Positions 25,787-36,279 of a stretch of DNA of 64,000 nt are shown here, in pieces. The notes beneath the pieces are model-generated. The model saw nothing but the letters and a program-made list of their open reading frames with translations, made no database searches and was not told the origin of the DNA. Within the stretch, counting starts at the first letter, position 1. Each line of letters starts with the position of its first letter. A program made the translations under genes and the position numbers. Source of the DNA: Gemmataceae bacterium (GTDB lineage Bacteria; Planctomycetota; Planctomycetia; Gemmatales; Gemmataceae); contig JANWVV010000011.1 in assembly GCA_025055795.1 (NCBI GenBank), positions 1 to 64,000 of the forward strand. The letters are read 5' to 3'.

Positions 25787-27367
25787 TCACAGGCGGGTTA
25801 ATGGAGCAAGGGAATCGACAGTCTGGTGGTGTGTTGCCGCGGCCGGCAGGTGTGGTAGCCCAGCGGCTTCCACCGTTGCCGTAGCCGGAGCGGTTACGTC
25901 GGGAGCCATCCTGCCCAGGGCGCTCAGGAGCTGACCTGCCCAGCGATAGATGTTATGCTCCAGCACTTGGGCACGCAGGCGACGCATACGGCGTTCCTGC
26001 TCCTCCAACGGCATGGTCAACGCCTGATAGAGTCCCGCGGCCAGCTCCTCGACGTCGAAGGGGTTGACCAGCACCGCGTCGGTCAATTCGCGTGCCGCAC
26101 CGGTGAAGCGGGATAACACAAGCACCCCCCGCTCATCGTCGCGGGTGGCCACGAATTCTTTGGCTACCAGGTTCATGCCATCATGCAACGAACTAACGAC
26201 ACACCCGGCGGCCATGCGATACAGCAGGGTGATCTCTTCCGGTCCATAATGTTCCTGGAGTAGAACAACCGGACGCCAGTGGGACGTTCCATGTTCCCAG
26301 TTGATGCGTTCAGTCAGTTCTTCGACTTGTTCAGCCAGGTCGCGATAAGCTGGCAGATGGGTGCGGCTGGGAGCACCCACTTGCAGAAAGTGGAAGGTTC
26401 CTTTCAGTTCGGGATGGTGTCGCAGCAGATGGTCCAGTGCCTGGAGCCGCTCGGGGATCCCTTTGGTGTAGTCCAGGCGGTCAACCCCCACCAGTAAAGG
26501 TCGCTGGCCCAGACGGAGCTTTTTGCGCCATTGGGCGGCCCGACTTTCCCAGTTGGGTCCCAGATAACGCCGGGGCAGATCGGTATCGACACTGATCGGG
26601 AAGGGGCGAACACGGGTCTGCCGACCGCCACGAATAATGGAAAACTCCTCGCGGTTGAGCCGGCATTCCAGGGTGCGATCAACACACTCCTGGAAGTTAT
26701 TGCAGTCGTGCTGGGTGTGGAAGCCCAGCAGGTCGTTACCGAGTAGCCCCTCAAGAATGTCGCGTGCCCATGGGCAGACCAGGAACTTGTCGACCTCCGG
26801 CCAGGGGATGTGCCAGAAATGGGCAATAATCAGGTCGGGTCGGACTTGCTTGAGCAAGCGGGGCAACAGAGCAAAGTGATAATCCTGGACGAAGATGAGG
26901 GCCGGGCCGTTCTGCGCTTCCTCCAAGACGGCCGCGGCAAATAACTCATTGACCTGCCGGTAAATCTGCCAGTGCTGCGGATCGAAAACCGGTCGGCAGA
27001 ACACCTGGTGGCACAACGGCCATAGACAACTATTAGCAAAGCCGTAGTAGTATCCTTCTTCCTGTTCGCGTGTGAGCCAGACCCGGCGGAGGGTATAACG
27101 GGGCTGGTCCGGTGGCACGCCAACCCGTCCCGCAGCGTCGCAGACGTCACGGTCGGCTTCCCCCGAGCCGTGGGCCACCCAAACTCCGCCACAAGCTTGC
27201 ATCACCGGATCCAATGCGGTGGTCAACCCACCCGCAGGACGGATCCACTCCACCTCACCTTCGCGATACCGGTGAATGTAAGGCTCCCGATTGGCCACCA
27301 CGATCAATTGGGCGTTCCCTAGACGGGTCCGGGCTACTTCCAGCAGCCGTTGCGTGTTCCAGACCAT
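25787..27367 (-). CDS. otsA: Alpha,alpha-trehalose-phosphate synthase (GT20)
   Basis: Glycosyltransferase of 526 aa that joins UDP-glucose (or another NDP-glucose) and glucose-6-phosphate into trehalose-6-phosphate for osmotic or heat protection. GT20 hallmarks: VANREPY near the N-terminus with [63 protein letters not shown], and [15 protein letters not shown]. The length suits the synthase alone; no phosphatase domain is fused and no otsB is adjacent. ATG 27367 follows GGAGGGAAGGCAACC; an in-frame extension to 27544 is unlikely to be translated. Confidence 0.95.
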   Translation of the reverse strand: MVWNTQRLLEVARTRLGNAQLIVVANREPYIHRYREGEVEWIRPAGGLTTALDPVMQACGGVWVAHGSGEADRDVCDAAGRVGVPPDQPRYTLRRVWLTREQEEGYYYGFANSCLWPLCHQVFCRPVFDPQHWQIYRQVNELFAAAVLEEAQNGPALIFVQDYHFALLPRLLKQVRPDLIIAHFWHIPWPEVDKFLVCPWARDILEGLLGNDLLGFHTQHDCNNFQECVDRTLECRLNREEFSIIRGGRQTRVRPFPISVDTDLPRRYLGPNWESRAAQWRKKLRLGQRPLLVGVDRLDYTKGIPERLQALDHLLRHHPELKGTFHFLQVGAPSRTHLPAYRDLAEQVEELTERINWEHGTSHWRPVVLLQEHYGPEEITLLYRMAAGCVVSSLHDGMNLVAKEFVATRDDERGVLVLSRFTGAARELTDAVLVNPFDVEELAAGLYQALTMPLEEQERRMRRLRAQVLEHNIYRWAGQLLSALGRMAPDVTAPATATVEAAGLPHLPAAATHHQTVDSLAPLTRL

Positions 27368-28386
27368 GGTTGCCTTCCCTCCGTTGTTGAAGTAGGGACA
27401 TGGGCGGCGCCGGTACACGGAAAAAACCACAGGCAAGCAGACCACAGGCCCAAGCCCGAGCGTTGCAAGGCTCCCCCGTGACGGCTCGAAGAGGGATCCA
27501 CCCATCACTCCACCACCTACGGGCGACAGGCCTCGTCGGGACACCTCGAACGTTCCGTGATGTCAACCAACTCTGGCGTGCCATTCGGCATGCGTCCTGC
27601 ATTCGCGGCAGAGCTATCCGCCTGCCGGGGAGATTTCCTGATGCAAACGCAATGCCACAGATCGATCATCAGTGACATGATGAACTATCGCCTGCTGTCA
27701 GCTCCCGCGGGAAACCGGGTCTTTACAAGCTGCTTTTTGCCAAAGGATTGCGTTAAACACCGTGTCGCGGTCGCCCGAAAGGGATCAGACTACGTCCGGC
27801 CGGTACAATCCGGCCTCTCCCACCCGCTGCAGCGTGTCTGCCAATCTGACTCACAAGACTGCACTAACTTAGGAATCTTTGCATTATCACCAACTTGTCC
27901 AGAAACTGAACAATTCTGTGCAAAAACTGGACAGCTCCTCGCCCCTTACAAAGGTAAACGAAGGTTGGGGCCGCCAGATGGTCTGCAATGCCACCATTGG
28001 GAGAAGAGTCGTTATCGATTCAGGAAAAGCGAGCCCGATCGGTACGCTGAGTGCAAAAGTGAGGAACGTGTCCGCCTGGTAAGATCGGAGGCCTTGGCAG
28101 CGGATGACCACGAGAAAATCGCACATAACCGTCAAGAATAGTACGTCAAAAGCAGCATCGGTTGTATCGAGGAGCAACCCCTGCTGGAATAAAAGATGGC
28201 AAACGTCACACGGGAGATGAAACGCGTCGCAGGACCGATAGGCAGACCGGGACCATAGCTGCACCGCTCGGCTATGGAGGGGAGGATCGAAGAGAGCGTC
28301 CAAGCATGAGGCGGAAGCGGGCAATGGATGGTGGTCAAAAGGGGGCAGGAACGCCGGGAATCGCACCAACCGGGGGGAAGGGGACC
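27368..28386. other. Long divergent intergenic region, no gene seen
   Basis: About 1 kb between otsA and the histidine kinase start. An inverted pair GTCCAG/CTGGAC occurs around 27898-27932. No convincing coding frame or RNA gene. The kinase could begin further upstream (ATG at 28306 or 28162), which would shorten this gap. Confidence 0.4.
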
Positions 28387-30003
28387 ATGCGGCCAGTGGG
28401 ATGGGCACGGCTGACAGCACCCATAGCGGCGTTGAGTGTACTGCTGCTGGTGCTGGCAGTGGTGGCAGCCTGGTACGTTCAGGACATGCAGGCGCGTGCT
28501 TCGGGTCCGATTGCCAACAGTGTCGCCAGTGTGACCGCCGCGCAGGAATTCGAGATCAGCATCCGGGAGGTGGCCGACGTTTTCTACCGCGCCATTATCC
28601 ACCTGCAGGACAAGGAACTGGAAGAGCGTCTGCCGCGTTTGCGTCGACGAGCCGACGAAGCCTTGGCCCACGCCGAAGAAGCCGCGCGCACCGACATTGA
28701 GCAACAACTGATCGCTCGCACCCGGGAAGGCTATCGCCACTTCTTCGCCGAGTATGACCGGTTACGAACCGACCCACCCCCCCAAGGCCGCTACCTGGAA
28801 ATCATCAAGCTGCTGGATACGGTGCTGTCCGAAGAGATTCTCAAGCCGATCCACGAATATCTACGTTACAACGATACGGTGCTCAAACAGGCCAGCCAGA
28901 CCAATCAGCAACTGGCCCGGCGGTTGAGCATTGGCCTGCTGGCAGTGGGTCTGTTCGGTTCCATAGGCGGACTACTCGGCGGTTGGGTCATCGCAGGCGC
29001 TGTACGCCGGGCCTTGCTGGAACAGGAAATGCAATTACTGCTGACAGCCGAGCAGTTGGATCAGGTATTGCATCCGTCCGGTCACGAGGAAGGGGCGGTG
29101 GTCCGCAGTCCAGACCCTCTCACTCGTTTTCACGTAGCGGTGGCGGCCGTTCTGCAGCGGTTACGGGATACTCAACGGGACGCCTTACGGGCCGAGCAAC
29201 TGGCCTGGATGGGTCGCATGGCGGCCGGCATCGCCCATGAGATCCGTAACCCGCTGATGGCCATCAAACTGTTGATACAGGCGGCTGGGGAACGCCCCGG
29301 CGGCCCACACCTGCGTCCACGCGATTTCCAGGTGCTGGAGGAAGAGATCGCCCGCCTGGAGCAGATTGTGAGCGGCTTTCTCGACTTTGCCCGTCCCGCC
29401 CGACCCAATCCGCAGGCGGTCGATGTGGTCGCCCTGGCCAGTACGGTCCTCGACAGCATCCGCCCCAAGGCCGAGGCCCAGAACGTCGCCCTGGTCCTGG
29501 AAGGGGGTGAGTTGCCCCTGGTGGTCCAGGCAGATCCCCATCAACTCCGGCAGGTACTGCTGAACCTGCTGTTCAACGCTCTGGAAGCCCAGCCCGACGG
29601 CGGTGAGATCCGCCTGGCCGTTCGCCTGGACCGGCTTAACCCGGCGTTGCCCCACTGGATGCTGACCGTTGCCGATCGCGGCCCTGGCCTGCCTGAGGTG
29701 GGTGAGCGGATCTTCGAGCCGTTCGTCAGCACCAAGGAGTCGGGGTTGGGACTAGGCCTGTCGATCTGCCGACGGATAGCCGAGATGCATGGGGGCACGT
29801 TGACGGCTGCCTCCCGCCCCGGGGGCGGGGCCGTTTTTACCCTGCGTTTGCCCTGCCAGCCCGAGACCTCCCTGTCCGAATCCACGTCCGCCACTCCCGC
29901 TGGGCCCCGCGGTCCGGCGACCACTGCGGACACCCGGCCATTATCCCGTGCGTCCGATACCGGCGGGCGTTCTCTTGTCCCTCATCTCTCCCCAGATGCC
30001 TGA
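28387..30003 (+). CDS. Sensor histidine kinase (NtrB/AtoS-like)
   Basis: Membrane sensor kinase of 538 aa. TM1 is near residues 10-30 (APIAALSVLLLVLAVVAAWY). A helical extracytoplasmic domain of about 110 residues follows, then TM2 (LSIGLLAVGLFGSIGGLLGG). A cytoplasmic linker leads to the H box MAAGIAHEIRNPLMAIKLL, with autophosphorylated His. The ATPase has the N box LLNLLFNALEAQPDGGEI, G1 DRGPGLP, F IFEPFVSTKESG and G2 LGLGLSICRRIAEMHGG. A Pro/Thr-rich tail ends the protein. It is followed 28 bp later by an NtrC-type regulator, its evident partner. The GAAGGGGACC-preceded ATG 28387 was chosen; upstream ATGs are possible. Confidence 0.9.
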   Translation: MRPVGWARLTAPIAALSVLLLVLAVVAAWYVQDMQARASGPIANSVASVTAAQEFEISIREVADVFYRAIIHLQDKELEERLPRLRRRADEALAHAEEAARTDIEQQLIARTREGYRHFFAEYDRLRTDPPPQGRYLEIIKLLDTVLSEEILKPIHEYLRYNDTVLKQASQTNQQLARRLSIGLLAVGLFGSIGGLLGGWVIAGAVRRALLEQEMQLLLTAEQLDQVLHPSGHEEGAVVRSPDPLTRFHVAVAAVLQRLRDTQRDALRAEQLAWMGRMAAGIAHEIRNPLMAIKLLIQAAGERPGGPHLRPRDFQVLEEEIARLEQIVSGFLDFARPARPNPQAVDVVALASTVLDSIRPKAEAQNVALVLEGGELPLVVQADPHQLRQVLLNLLFNALEAQPDGGEIRLAVRLDRLNPALPHWMLTVADRGPGLPEVGERIFEPFVSTKESGLGLGLSICRRIAEMHGGTLTAASRPGGGAVFTLRLPCQPETSLSESTSATPAGPRGPATTADTRPLSRASDTGGRSLVPHLSPDA

Positions 30004-30031
30004 ATGACGCTCGAGAATGGAGGAACTTCCC

Positions 30032-31534
30032 GTGCCCAAGCTGCTGATCATCGATGATGAATCCAACCTTCTCTACTCGCTGCAAGCTGGTCTGGAAAGC
30101 GAGGAGTGGAGCGTAGTCACCGCCAAGACCGCCCGGCGGGGCCTGGCCCTGCTGGCTCGCGAGCTACCCGATGTGGTCATCGTCGACGTCCGCCTGCCCG
30201 ACTTGTCCGGTCTGGAAGTGTTCGACCGTATCAAGGAACAAGCCCCCCGGGTGCCCGTTATTATCATCACCGCCTATGCGGCCACCGAAACGGCCATCGA
30301 GGCCATGAAACGCGGAGCCTTCGACTATCTGCTCAAGCCTGTCGATCTGCATCAGCTCCGTGACGTTGTCCGCAAGGCCTTGGAACTCCGCCGCATGCAA
30401 AGCGTGCCCGCGGTCTTCGAGCAAGCGCAAAAGCCCGACGACGACCCGATCATCGGCCGCTCCCCGGCCATGCAGGAGGTATACAAAGCCATCGGCCGTA
30501 TCGCCCCGCAGGACGTTAATGTCCTGATTCTGGGTGAAAGTGGCACCGGTAAGGAACTGGTCGCCCGGGCGTTGTACCAGCATTCCCGCCGGGCCGACCG
30601 GCCCTTCCTGGCCATCAATTGTGCTGCCATCCCGGATGCCCTGCTGGAAAGCGAACTGTTCGGGCACGAAAAAGGGGCCTTCACCGGCGCCGACCGCCAA
30701 CGCATCGGTAAATTCGAACAAGCGCATGGGGGCACCCTCTTTTTGGACGAAATCGGCGACATGTCGCCGGCCACCCAGGCCAAAGTCCTACGCGTGCTGC
30801 AGGATCAGCAATTCGAACGCGTCGGGGGGAGCGAAACTATTGCCGTCGACGTGCGGGTGATCGCGGCTACCAATCAGAAACTGGAAACCCTGGTCGAACA
30901 GGGACGCTTCCGCAGTGATTTGTACTACCGTCTCAACGGCGTCACCATCACCCTCCCCCCCTTGCGCGAACGCAAAGAGGACATTCCCCTGCTGGTTGAT
31001 CATTTCATCCGCCTGGCCAACCGCAAGCTGGAAAAGAACGTCAAGGGGGTGGCCCCTGAGGCCCTGCGGATCCTGGAAGCACATGACTGGCCCGGCAACG
31101 TCCGCGAATTGCAGAACGTGATCCGGTACGCGGTGATCCAAGCCGTCGGTGACGTCCTGACGGTCGATTGCCTGCCGGCTTCCGTCCGGGGAGGAACTGC
31201 CCCGCAAGCAGGACGTTCCGCCGAAGACCCTCTGGAAATCCGCCGCCTCGTCCGCGACATGCTCTCGTTCGGCACGCCCGACATCTACCGGCGTATCATC
31301 GCCGAGGTGGACCGGGTGGTCCTGGAAGAGGTCCTCCGGCACGTTGGAGGCAACCAGGTTCACGCCAGTGAACTTCTGGGCATTTCCCGCACTACCCTCC
31401 GGGCCAAACTAGCGGCCGACAAACCCTCCATCCTGCAGGCACCGCAACCCCCCGAACGTTTCGCCGCAACCACCTCCTGGCCCCCATCGCCAACCACTGC
31501 TCCACCGATTCCACCCGCGGATCGCTCCGTTTGA
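30032..31534 (+). CDS. Sigma-54-dependent response regulator (NtrC family)
   Basis: Transcription activator of 500 aa. The receiver domain (KLLIIDDESNLLYSL, phospho-Asp near 51 in VIVDVRLPDLSG) is followed by an AAA+ domain: Walker A GESGTGKELVARAL, the sigma-54 contact loop GAFTGADRQ intact, Walker B GGTLFLDEIGDM. A Fis-type HTH is at the end (VLRHVGGNQVHASELLGISRTTLRAKL). It would open sigma-54 promoters after phosphorylation by the kinase just upstream. GTG 30032 follows GGAGGAACTTCCC, a better start than ATG 30017, which itself overlaps that ribosome site. Its target genes cannot be told; I saw no clear -24/-12 promoter here. Confidence 0.93.
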   Translation: MPKLLIIDDESNLLYSLQAGLESEEWSVVTAKTARRGLALLARELPDVVIVDVRLPDLSGLEVFDRIKEQAPRVPVIIITAYAATETAIEAMKRGAFDYLLKPVDLHQLRDVVRKALELRRMQSVPAVFEQAQKPDDDPIIGRSPAMQEVYKAIGRIAPQDVNVLILGESGTGKELVARALYQHSRRADRPFLAINCAAIPDALLESELFGHEKGAFTGADRQRIGKFEQAHGGTLFLDEIGDMSPATQAKVLRVLQDQQFERVGGSETIAVDVRVIAATNQKLETLVEQGRFRSDLYYRLNGVTITLPPLRERKEDIPLLVDHFIRLANRKLEKNVKGVAPEALRILEAHDWPGNVRELQNVIRYAVIQAVGDVLTVDCLPASVRGGTAPQAGRSAEDPLEIRRLVRDMLSFGTPDIYRRIIAEVDRVVLEEVLRHVGGNQVHASELLGISRTTLRAKLAADKPSILQAPQPPERFAATTSWPPSPTTAPPIPPADRSV

Positions 31535-31633
31535 TCCTGCTTTGTTCCCCTGGATTGCCCGAACTCCCTGTCCACCCTGCGGCATCCAAAGGGCCACTGC
31601 CCTTCTACCGTGAAGCGGATTCTATACATTAAT

Positions 31634-32233
31634 TCACTTTAATTGACTTTCGTCAAGTAGCCGGTTGGCCTTGACCAGATAATGAAGACCGCTGGTTACC
31701 GTAGCCGCCAGCATCAGGCCGATGAGAAGCCGCAGCGGCCAGTGCAATAGTTCGGCCGGATAGCTCTCCCCTGCCGTCCACAACCCTTGCTGCACCAGGA
31801 CGCCCACCAGCACGGCAAACTGGGTAATTGTTTTTATTTTTCCGCCCCAATCGGCTCCGAAAGCGGCCCCCTCGCTTTCGACCATGCCACGCAAGCCGGT
31901 GACGAGCAACTCGCGTGCCACAATCACGGCCGCCATCCAGGGGTAGATTCCCGTTTGCTCCGAAGTGACGGACAGGTAAATGAAGGCCGTGGAGGTGAGC
32001 ACCTTATCGGTCAGCGGGTCGAGGCTCCTGCCCCAGCGGCTTTGCGCCTGGTAGCGACGGGCCCACCAGCCGTCGAGGGCGTCCGTGGCCGCAGCTACCG
32101 CCAGAACCCCCAACGCCCCCCACCACCACTGCTGGGCAATGCCAGCACACAGTATCACCGCCAACGGCAGCCGGGCTAACGACAACCAATTGGGCACTTT
32201 CTGTCGCCACCGTCCCCTTTGCCCCGCTTCCAT
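31634..32233 (-). CDS. pgsA: CDP-alcohol phosphatidyltransferase (PgsA-like)
   Basis: Integral membrane enzyme of 199 aa, probably CDP-diacylglycerol-glycerol-3-phosphate 3-phosphatidyltransferase, first committed step of phosphatidylglycerol synthesis. The family motif D-x2-DG-x2-AR-x8-G-x3-D-x3-D is complete: DALDGWWARRYQAQSRWGRS followed by LDPLTDK. Several hydrophobic segments fit 4-6 TM helices. N-terminal PNWLSLARLPLAVILC is typical of PgsA. Convergent with the preceding regulator gene. Substrate could be another CDP-alcohol, but length and motif favour PgsA. Confidence 0.88.
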   Translation of the reverse strand: MEAGQRGRWRQKVPNWLSLARLPLAVILCAGIAQQWWWGALGVLAVAAATDALDGWWARRYQAQSRWGRSLDPLTDKVLTSTAFIYLSVTSEQTGIYPWMAAVIVARELLVTGLRGMVESEGAAFGADWGGKIKTITQFAVLVGVLVQQGLWTAGESYPAELLHWPLRLLIGLMLAATVTSGLHYLVKANRLLDESQLK

Positions 32234-33046
32234 CAGTCCCCCTCGGTTGACTTTACGCTCATCCGGTCACTTTTCCTATCGATCTACCGTTGCTTACTGG
32301 ATGGCCAAACACCTTGACCTTAATCCCTCCGTGTTTGCTCGTTGCCGACGTTTTCGACCTTCATGGCCGGGTAACAGGCCCAGTTCTGAGCCGACCACTC
32401 AAACAAACTTCCAGTATACCTTCTTCCGGTAACGGTTATTCTGCTGCCAAGTAGGAAAATCCCTTAGCTATGCTACCAGACTGGGTTTTACTTTCTGTCG
32501 CGTAGGCGTATAGGATGAGAAGATTATTCCACAATGCCGCTTTGGTCCACAGGGCCGTCCCTTGCCTAGGAGGACAGGGAATTGTTCAATAATTGAACAC
32601 ACGGATGAACCTGCTTGCAAGTGCGTGAAATTTCCGGTAACAATCGCAACGGTAGCATACTCAAAATACTGTAGGATGCTGTGTTGACGAAAGTTCTGAT
32701 CGAGCCGGCGTTCAAAAAACGAAGAGTCCGGGGCCAAAACCCCTAGGGGGAACCGGGTCAAAGGAGCCGGTGAACGCGTGGGGGTAACAGAACAGGATAC
32801 GCAGATGAGTGGGGATAAACGGGGCACCCACCGCTCCTTTTCGAGGCCTAACCTGAGCGAAGGCAGTAAGGATATGGTGGACATCACCCCAAAATAAGAG
32901 TGTCGACGCGCACCGGCTGAAGGTCAGATAACCGTTGGATTTGTTGAAGGGCATGACTAGAGGAACGGAATCCGTCCGGAAAAGTGGAACTGTCGAGGCC
33001 CCTACTGCTCTAAGGAGACCTTACGCCTTCTCGGAGGAAGTGCTCC
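32234..33046. other. Long intergenic region, no gene seen
   Basis: About 810 bp between divergent genes. A perfect 17-bp palindrome lies at 32583-32599. The only frame of some length (minus strand, 32468-32887) has no ribosome site or recognisable domain and I treat it as chance. Confidence 0.4.
32583..32599. promoter_or_regulatory. Palindromic operator-like site
   Basis: TGTTCAATAATTGAACA is a perfect palindrome, 8 bp on each side of a central A, AT-rich against a GC-rich background. It resembles a dimeric repressor-binding site. The nearest genes are pgsA (350 bp) and the hydrolase (450 bp). Confidence 0.45.
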
Positions 33047-34069
33047 GTGGTTTTCTGGCTGTGGATCAGTCTGTTGCTGGCCGTGCCACCGGTTTTGTTC
33101 GGCCTGGTGATGGCGGTGCTGTTTTTTTACGTGCGTTGGAAATACATGAGGTATCTGACCCGGATCTTTCAGGAAAAGCCGCTGTTTATCGTACCGCGGG
33201 GCGAACCGGATGCCAGCGCCGAGGAGATCACGGTAGTCCATCCGGACGGCTGGCTGTTGCGGGGTTGCTATTTCCGGACGCCGGCCGTGCAACGCAAGGG
33301 GGTAATCCTGTTCGGCCTGGAATTTGGTTCCAACCGCTGGGCCTGCCGGCCTTATTGCGAGGGGTTGCTGGCGGCCGGGTATGATATTTGTGCTGTTGAG
33401 TTTCGTAATCAAGGGGAAAGCGATCGGGATCCCAACTACGAGCCGTTGCAATGGGTAACGGATCGGGACGTTTCGGACATGCGGGCGGCGATCCGGTATT
33501 TGTTGAGCCGTCCGGACGCCGATCCGCGGGGCATCGGCATCTTCGGTGTCAGTAAGGGAGGCAGCACGGCCATCGTAGCAGCGGTCGACGAGCCAGCCGT
33601 CCGCTGTCTGGTCACAGACGGCGCCTACGGCACCCACACGACCATGGTGCCATACCTGAAACGCTGGATCACCATCTACAGCGAGCGACGCTTGCTGCAG
33701 CGGATCCTGCCCACCTGGTTTTACGCGATCATTGGACGGATCGGCGCCCAGAAGGTGGCCCGTAACCGCGGTGTGGTTTATCCCAGCATCGAGAAGGCGT
33801 TGCGCCGCTGGTACCGTCCCTTACTGATGATCCACGGGGGAGCCGACACGTACATTCGCCCGGAGATGGCCGAGGCCTTGTTCGAGCAGTCCCGCGGCCG
33901 GCCACGCCAGTTGTGGATCGTGCCCGGGGCCAAGCATAACCAGGCCCTCAGCGTCGCCGCAAGCGAATATCATCAACGCCTCGTGGCCTTTTTCGACCGG
34001 CATCTGGCCCAGGCCACCCCGCTGCATCCGGAATGGACAACCTCGCTTCGCCTGGCCGAACAGCGGTGA
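33047..34069 (+). CDS. Membrane-anchored alpha/beta hydrolase
   Basis: Protein of 340 aa. An N-terminal hydrophobic anchor (LWISLLLAVPPVLFGLVMAV and following) precedes an alpha/beta-hydrolase domain. The nucleophile elbow is GVSKGG (Ser), the acid likely lies in MIHGGADTYI, and the catalytic His in GAKHNQAL. The oxyanion region is LFGLEFGSNRW. Substrate is unknown; it could be an esterase or peptidase-like hydrolase at the membrane. The start codon is GTG, with GGAGGAAG upstream. It precedes a GH3-family gene by about 250 bp, and co-transcription is possible but not shown. Confidence 0.8.
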   Translation: MVFWLWISLLLAVPPVLFGLVMAVLFFYVRWKYMRYLTRIFQEKPLFIVPRGEPDASAEEITVVHPDGWLLRGCYFRTPAVQRKGVILFGLEFGSNRWACRPYCEGLLAAGYDICAVEFRNQGESDRDPNYEPLQWVTDRDVSDMRAAIRYLLSRPDADPRGIGIFGVSKGGSTAIVAAVDEPAVRCLVTDGAYGTHTTMVPYLKRWITIYSERRLLQRILPTWFYAIIGRIGAQKVARNRGVVYPSIEKALRRWYRPLLMIHGGADTYIRPEMAEALFEQSRGRPRQLWIVPGAKHNQALSVAASEYHQRLVAFFDRHLAQATPLHPEWTTSLRLAEQR

Positions 34070-34319
34070 GACCCCATGTGTTCCCCGGCTACATCTGTTC
34101 CCCGGCAACGGGTTTTCCACCAACAGTCCCCCCGAACACGGCCCGCTACTGCCTGCCACGGCCACTGCTGTTACCAAGCCTTACCCTTGACTCCCGACTT
34201 TTCCTGAAGTCGAAGTCTTGCAGATCAGCCCAGGTAATGGATCGTCGTCTGTTTGCGGATCCGGGGCCAATCTTGGAGGGTACGGACAAAGCAATGGCGG
34301 TTTCCCTGGAGGCGGCGAA

Positions 34320-36032
34320 ATGTCCCTCAAACGGTTCCTGCTGGTCCGCCTCGGACGGCTGATTTCCTATCCCATCCGGCGGCAGTTACGCCTGTTCGAG
34401 GCAGCCTGTCATCAGCCGGAAGCGGTGCAAACGGCTCTGTTGCTGGACATAGTCCGCCAGCAGCAAGGAACGGCCTTTGGCCGCGACCACCGCTTCGATC
34501 TGGTGCGCAGCGTGGCCGATTTCCGCCGACAAGTGCCCGTGGCGCCCTACGAATACGTCGCCCCGTATATCGAACGCGTGGCTCAGGGCGAGTGGTCCGC
34601 CCTGCTCAGTACGCCGCGGATCCATTTGTTTGCCCTCACCTCCGGAACTACGGCCCGACGCAAGCTGATTCCGGTCAACGATGCCTACTTGCAGGCTTAT
34701 CGTCGCGGCTGGAACATGTGGGGCGTGAAAATGTATCGCGATCACCGGGAGCGTAAGATCGCGATGCGCCCCATTGTGCAACTGGCCGGCGATCCGGAGG
34801 AGTTCCACACCCCCGCGGGCATCCCCTGCGGCAACCTCTCCGGCTACACGGCTATGGTCCAGAAGCGGCTGATCCGTTGGATGTATGCCGTGCCTTACTT
34901 CATCGGAAAAATTCCCCAGGCCCGCAGCCGTTACTACGTGGCGTTGCGGTGTGCCCTGCCCCGCAACGTCTCTCAGTTCCTGGCCGCTAATCCCAGCACC
35001 CTGCTGCAACTGGCCCGTACTCTGGACAGCGAAAAAGAAGCGTTGCTCCGCGACCTTCACGACGGCACCCTACGGACCGATCTGGAGCTGCCCGCCGCTA
35101 TCCGCGCGCTGCTGCGACCGTATCTGCGTCGTGATCCGCAGCGGGCCCGTCAGCTCGGCCAACTGGCCGACAAAACGGGGCGACTCTACCCCGCCGACGT
35201 CTGGCCCGCCTCCTCCATCATCCTCAACTGCTGGACCGGCGGAAGTATGGGTCACTACCTCCGCCTGCTTCCTGACTATTATGGCCCCGCTCCGATCCGC
35301 GACCTGGGACTGTTGGCCAGCGAAGGACGCATGACCATCCCCTTCCAGGACCATACCCCCGCTGGCGTCCTCGACATCTGGTCCCATTACTTCGAATTCA
35401 TCCCCGAAGGAGAAATCGATGCCCCCTCCCCCACTGTCCTGCAGGCCCACGAGTTAGAAGAAGGGCGAAGTTACTACCTGCTACTGACCACTGCCTACGG
35501 CCTGTACCGCTACCACATCTCCGATCTGGTCCGTGTCACCGGCTACTTGGGCCGCACCCCCTTGCTGGAATTCCTCAGCAAAGGTCATCGTTTCGCCAAC
35601 CTCACAGGTGAAAAACTCAGCGAATATCACGTCACCCAGGCGATGACGGCCGTGCTACGGCAGTGGCCTCAGCCGATCAGTTGCTACAGTCTGGCCCCTG
35701 TCTGGGACGACCAGCAACCGTACTACGGCCTGTTCCTGGAAGAGAGCGACGTTCGCGATGAGGAACTGCTCCGCCGTTTCCTGGCTGCCTACGATCGGCA
35801 ACTGGGCCAGGAGAACATCGAATACGCCGCCAAGCGGGCCAGCGGACGCCTCGGACCGGTCCATGCCTTGATTGTGCCCAATGGCTTCTGGACCAGTTGG
35901 GACCACAACCGCCTGCAGCAGAGCGGCGGCTCCCCCGAGCAGTACAAACACCCCTGCCTGCTCAGCGACCTGACATTCCGGCAAACCGCCCCCGTGTGCC
36001 GCTGCGTCGCTCCGCAAGCCTGCTCCGCCTGA
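34320..36032 (+). CDS. GH3-family acyl-adenylating protein
   Basis: Protein of 570 aa of the GH3 (auxin-responsive GH3) family, ATP-dependent enzymes that adenylate a carboxylate and conjugate it to an amine, best known in plants. Visible motifs: GTAFGRDHRFDLVRSVADFR, the P-loop-like LFALTSGTTARRKLIPV, GLLASEGRMTIPF, and YRYHISDLVRVTGYLGRTP. The substrate in bacteria is not established. Start 34320 has GGAGGCGGCGAA upstream; the in-frame extension to 34218 is low-complexity Gly/Ser and unlikely. Followed by a lipoprotein gene after about 250 bp. Confidence 0.9.
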   Translation: MSLKRFLLVRLGRLISYPIRRQLRLFEAACHQPEAVQTALLLDIVRQQQGTAFGRDHRFDLVRSVADFRRQVPVAPYEYVAPYIERVAQGEWSALLSTPRIHLFALTSGTTARRKLIPVNDAYLQAYRRGWNMWGVKMYRDHRERKIAMRPIVQLAGDPEEFHTPAGIPCGNLSGYTAMVQKRLIRWMYAVPYFIGKIPQARSRYYVALRCALPRNVSQFLAANPSTLLQLARTLDSEKEALLRDLHDGTLRTDLELPAAIRALLRPYLRRDPQRARQLGQLADKTGRLYPADVWPASSIILNCWTGGSMGHYLRLLPDYYGPAPIRDLGLLASEGRMTIPFQDHTPAGVLDIWSHYFEFIPEGEIDAPSPTVLQAHELEEGRSYYLLLTTAYGLYRYHISDLVRVTGYLGRTPLLEFLSKGHRFANLTGEKLSEYHVTQAMTAVLRQWPQPISCYSLAPVWDDQQPYYGLFLEESDVRDEELLRRFLAAYDRQLGQENIEYAAKRASGRLGPVHALIVPNGFWTSWDHNRLQQSGGSPEQYKHPCLLSDLTFRQTAPVCRCVAPQACSA

Positions 36033-36279
36033 ACTTGCGGACTGCTGTGCTTTTACCCTCCCCAACGACACTTAATGACCCACACACGGGGGAACCAACC
36101 GGTCTTTCCGGTTGCTCCATTTGTGCCGACACACCAATATAAGTCCCCGCACGCCTGGGGACTGTTCTCCTCTTGCCGTAGCCCTGGTTGACGGCTATGG
36201 TCCCGGTGGATAGAAGGGCAAGCCGCCTGGAGGCACCCCCACAGGCAAGGAACCGCAACCGGTGCAGGAAGTGAGCGGC

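Noticed and set aside
32468-32887. A 139-codon minus-strand frame in the geneless region
   Set aside because: No ribosome site, no recognisable domain, irregular composition.
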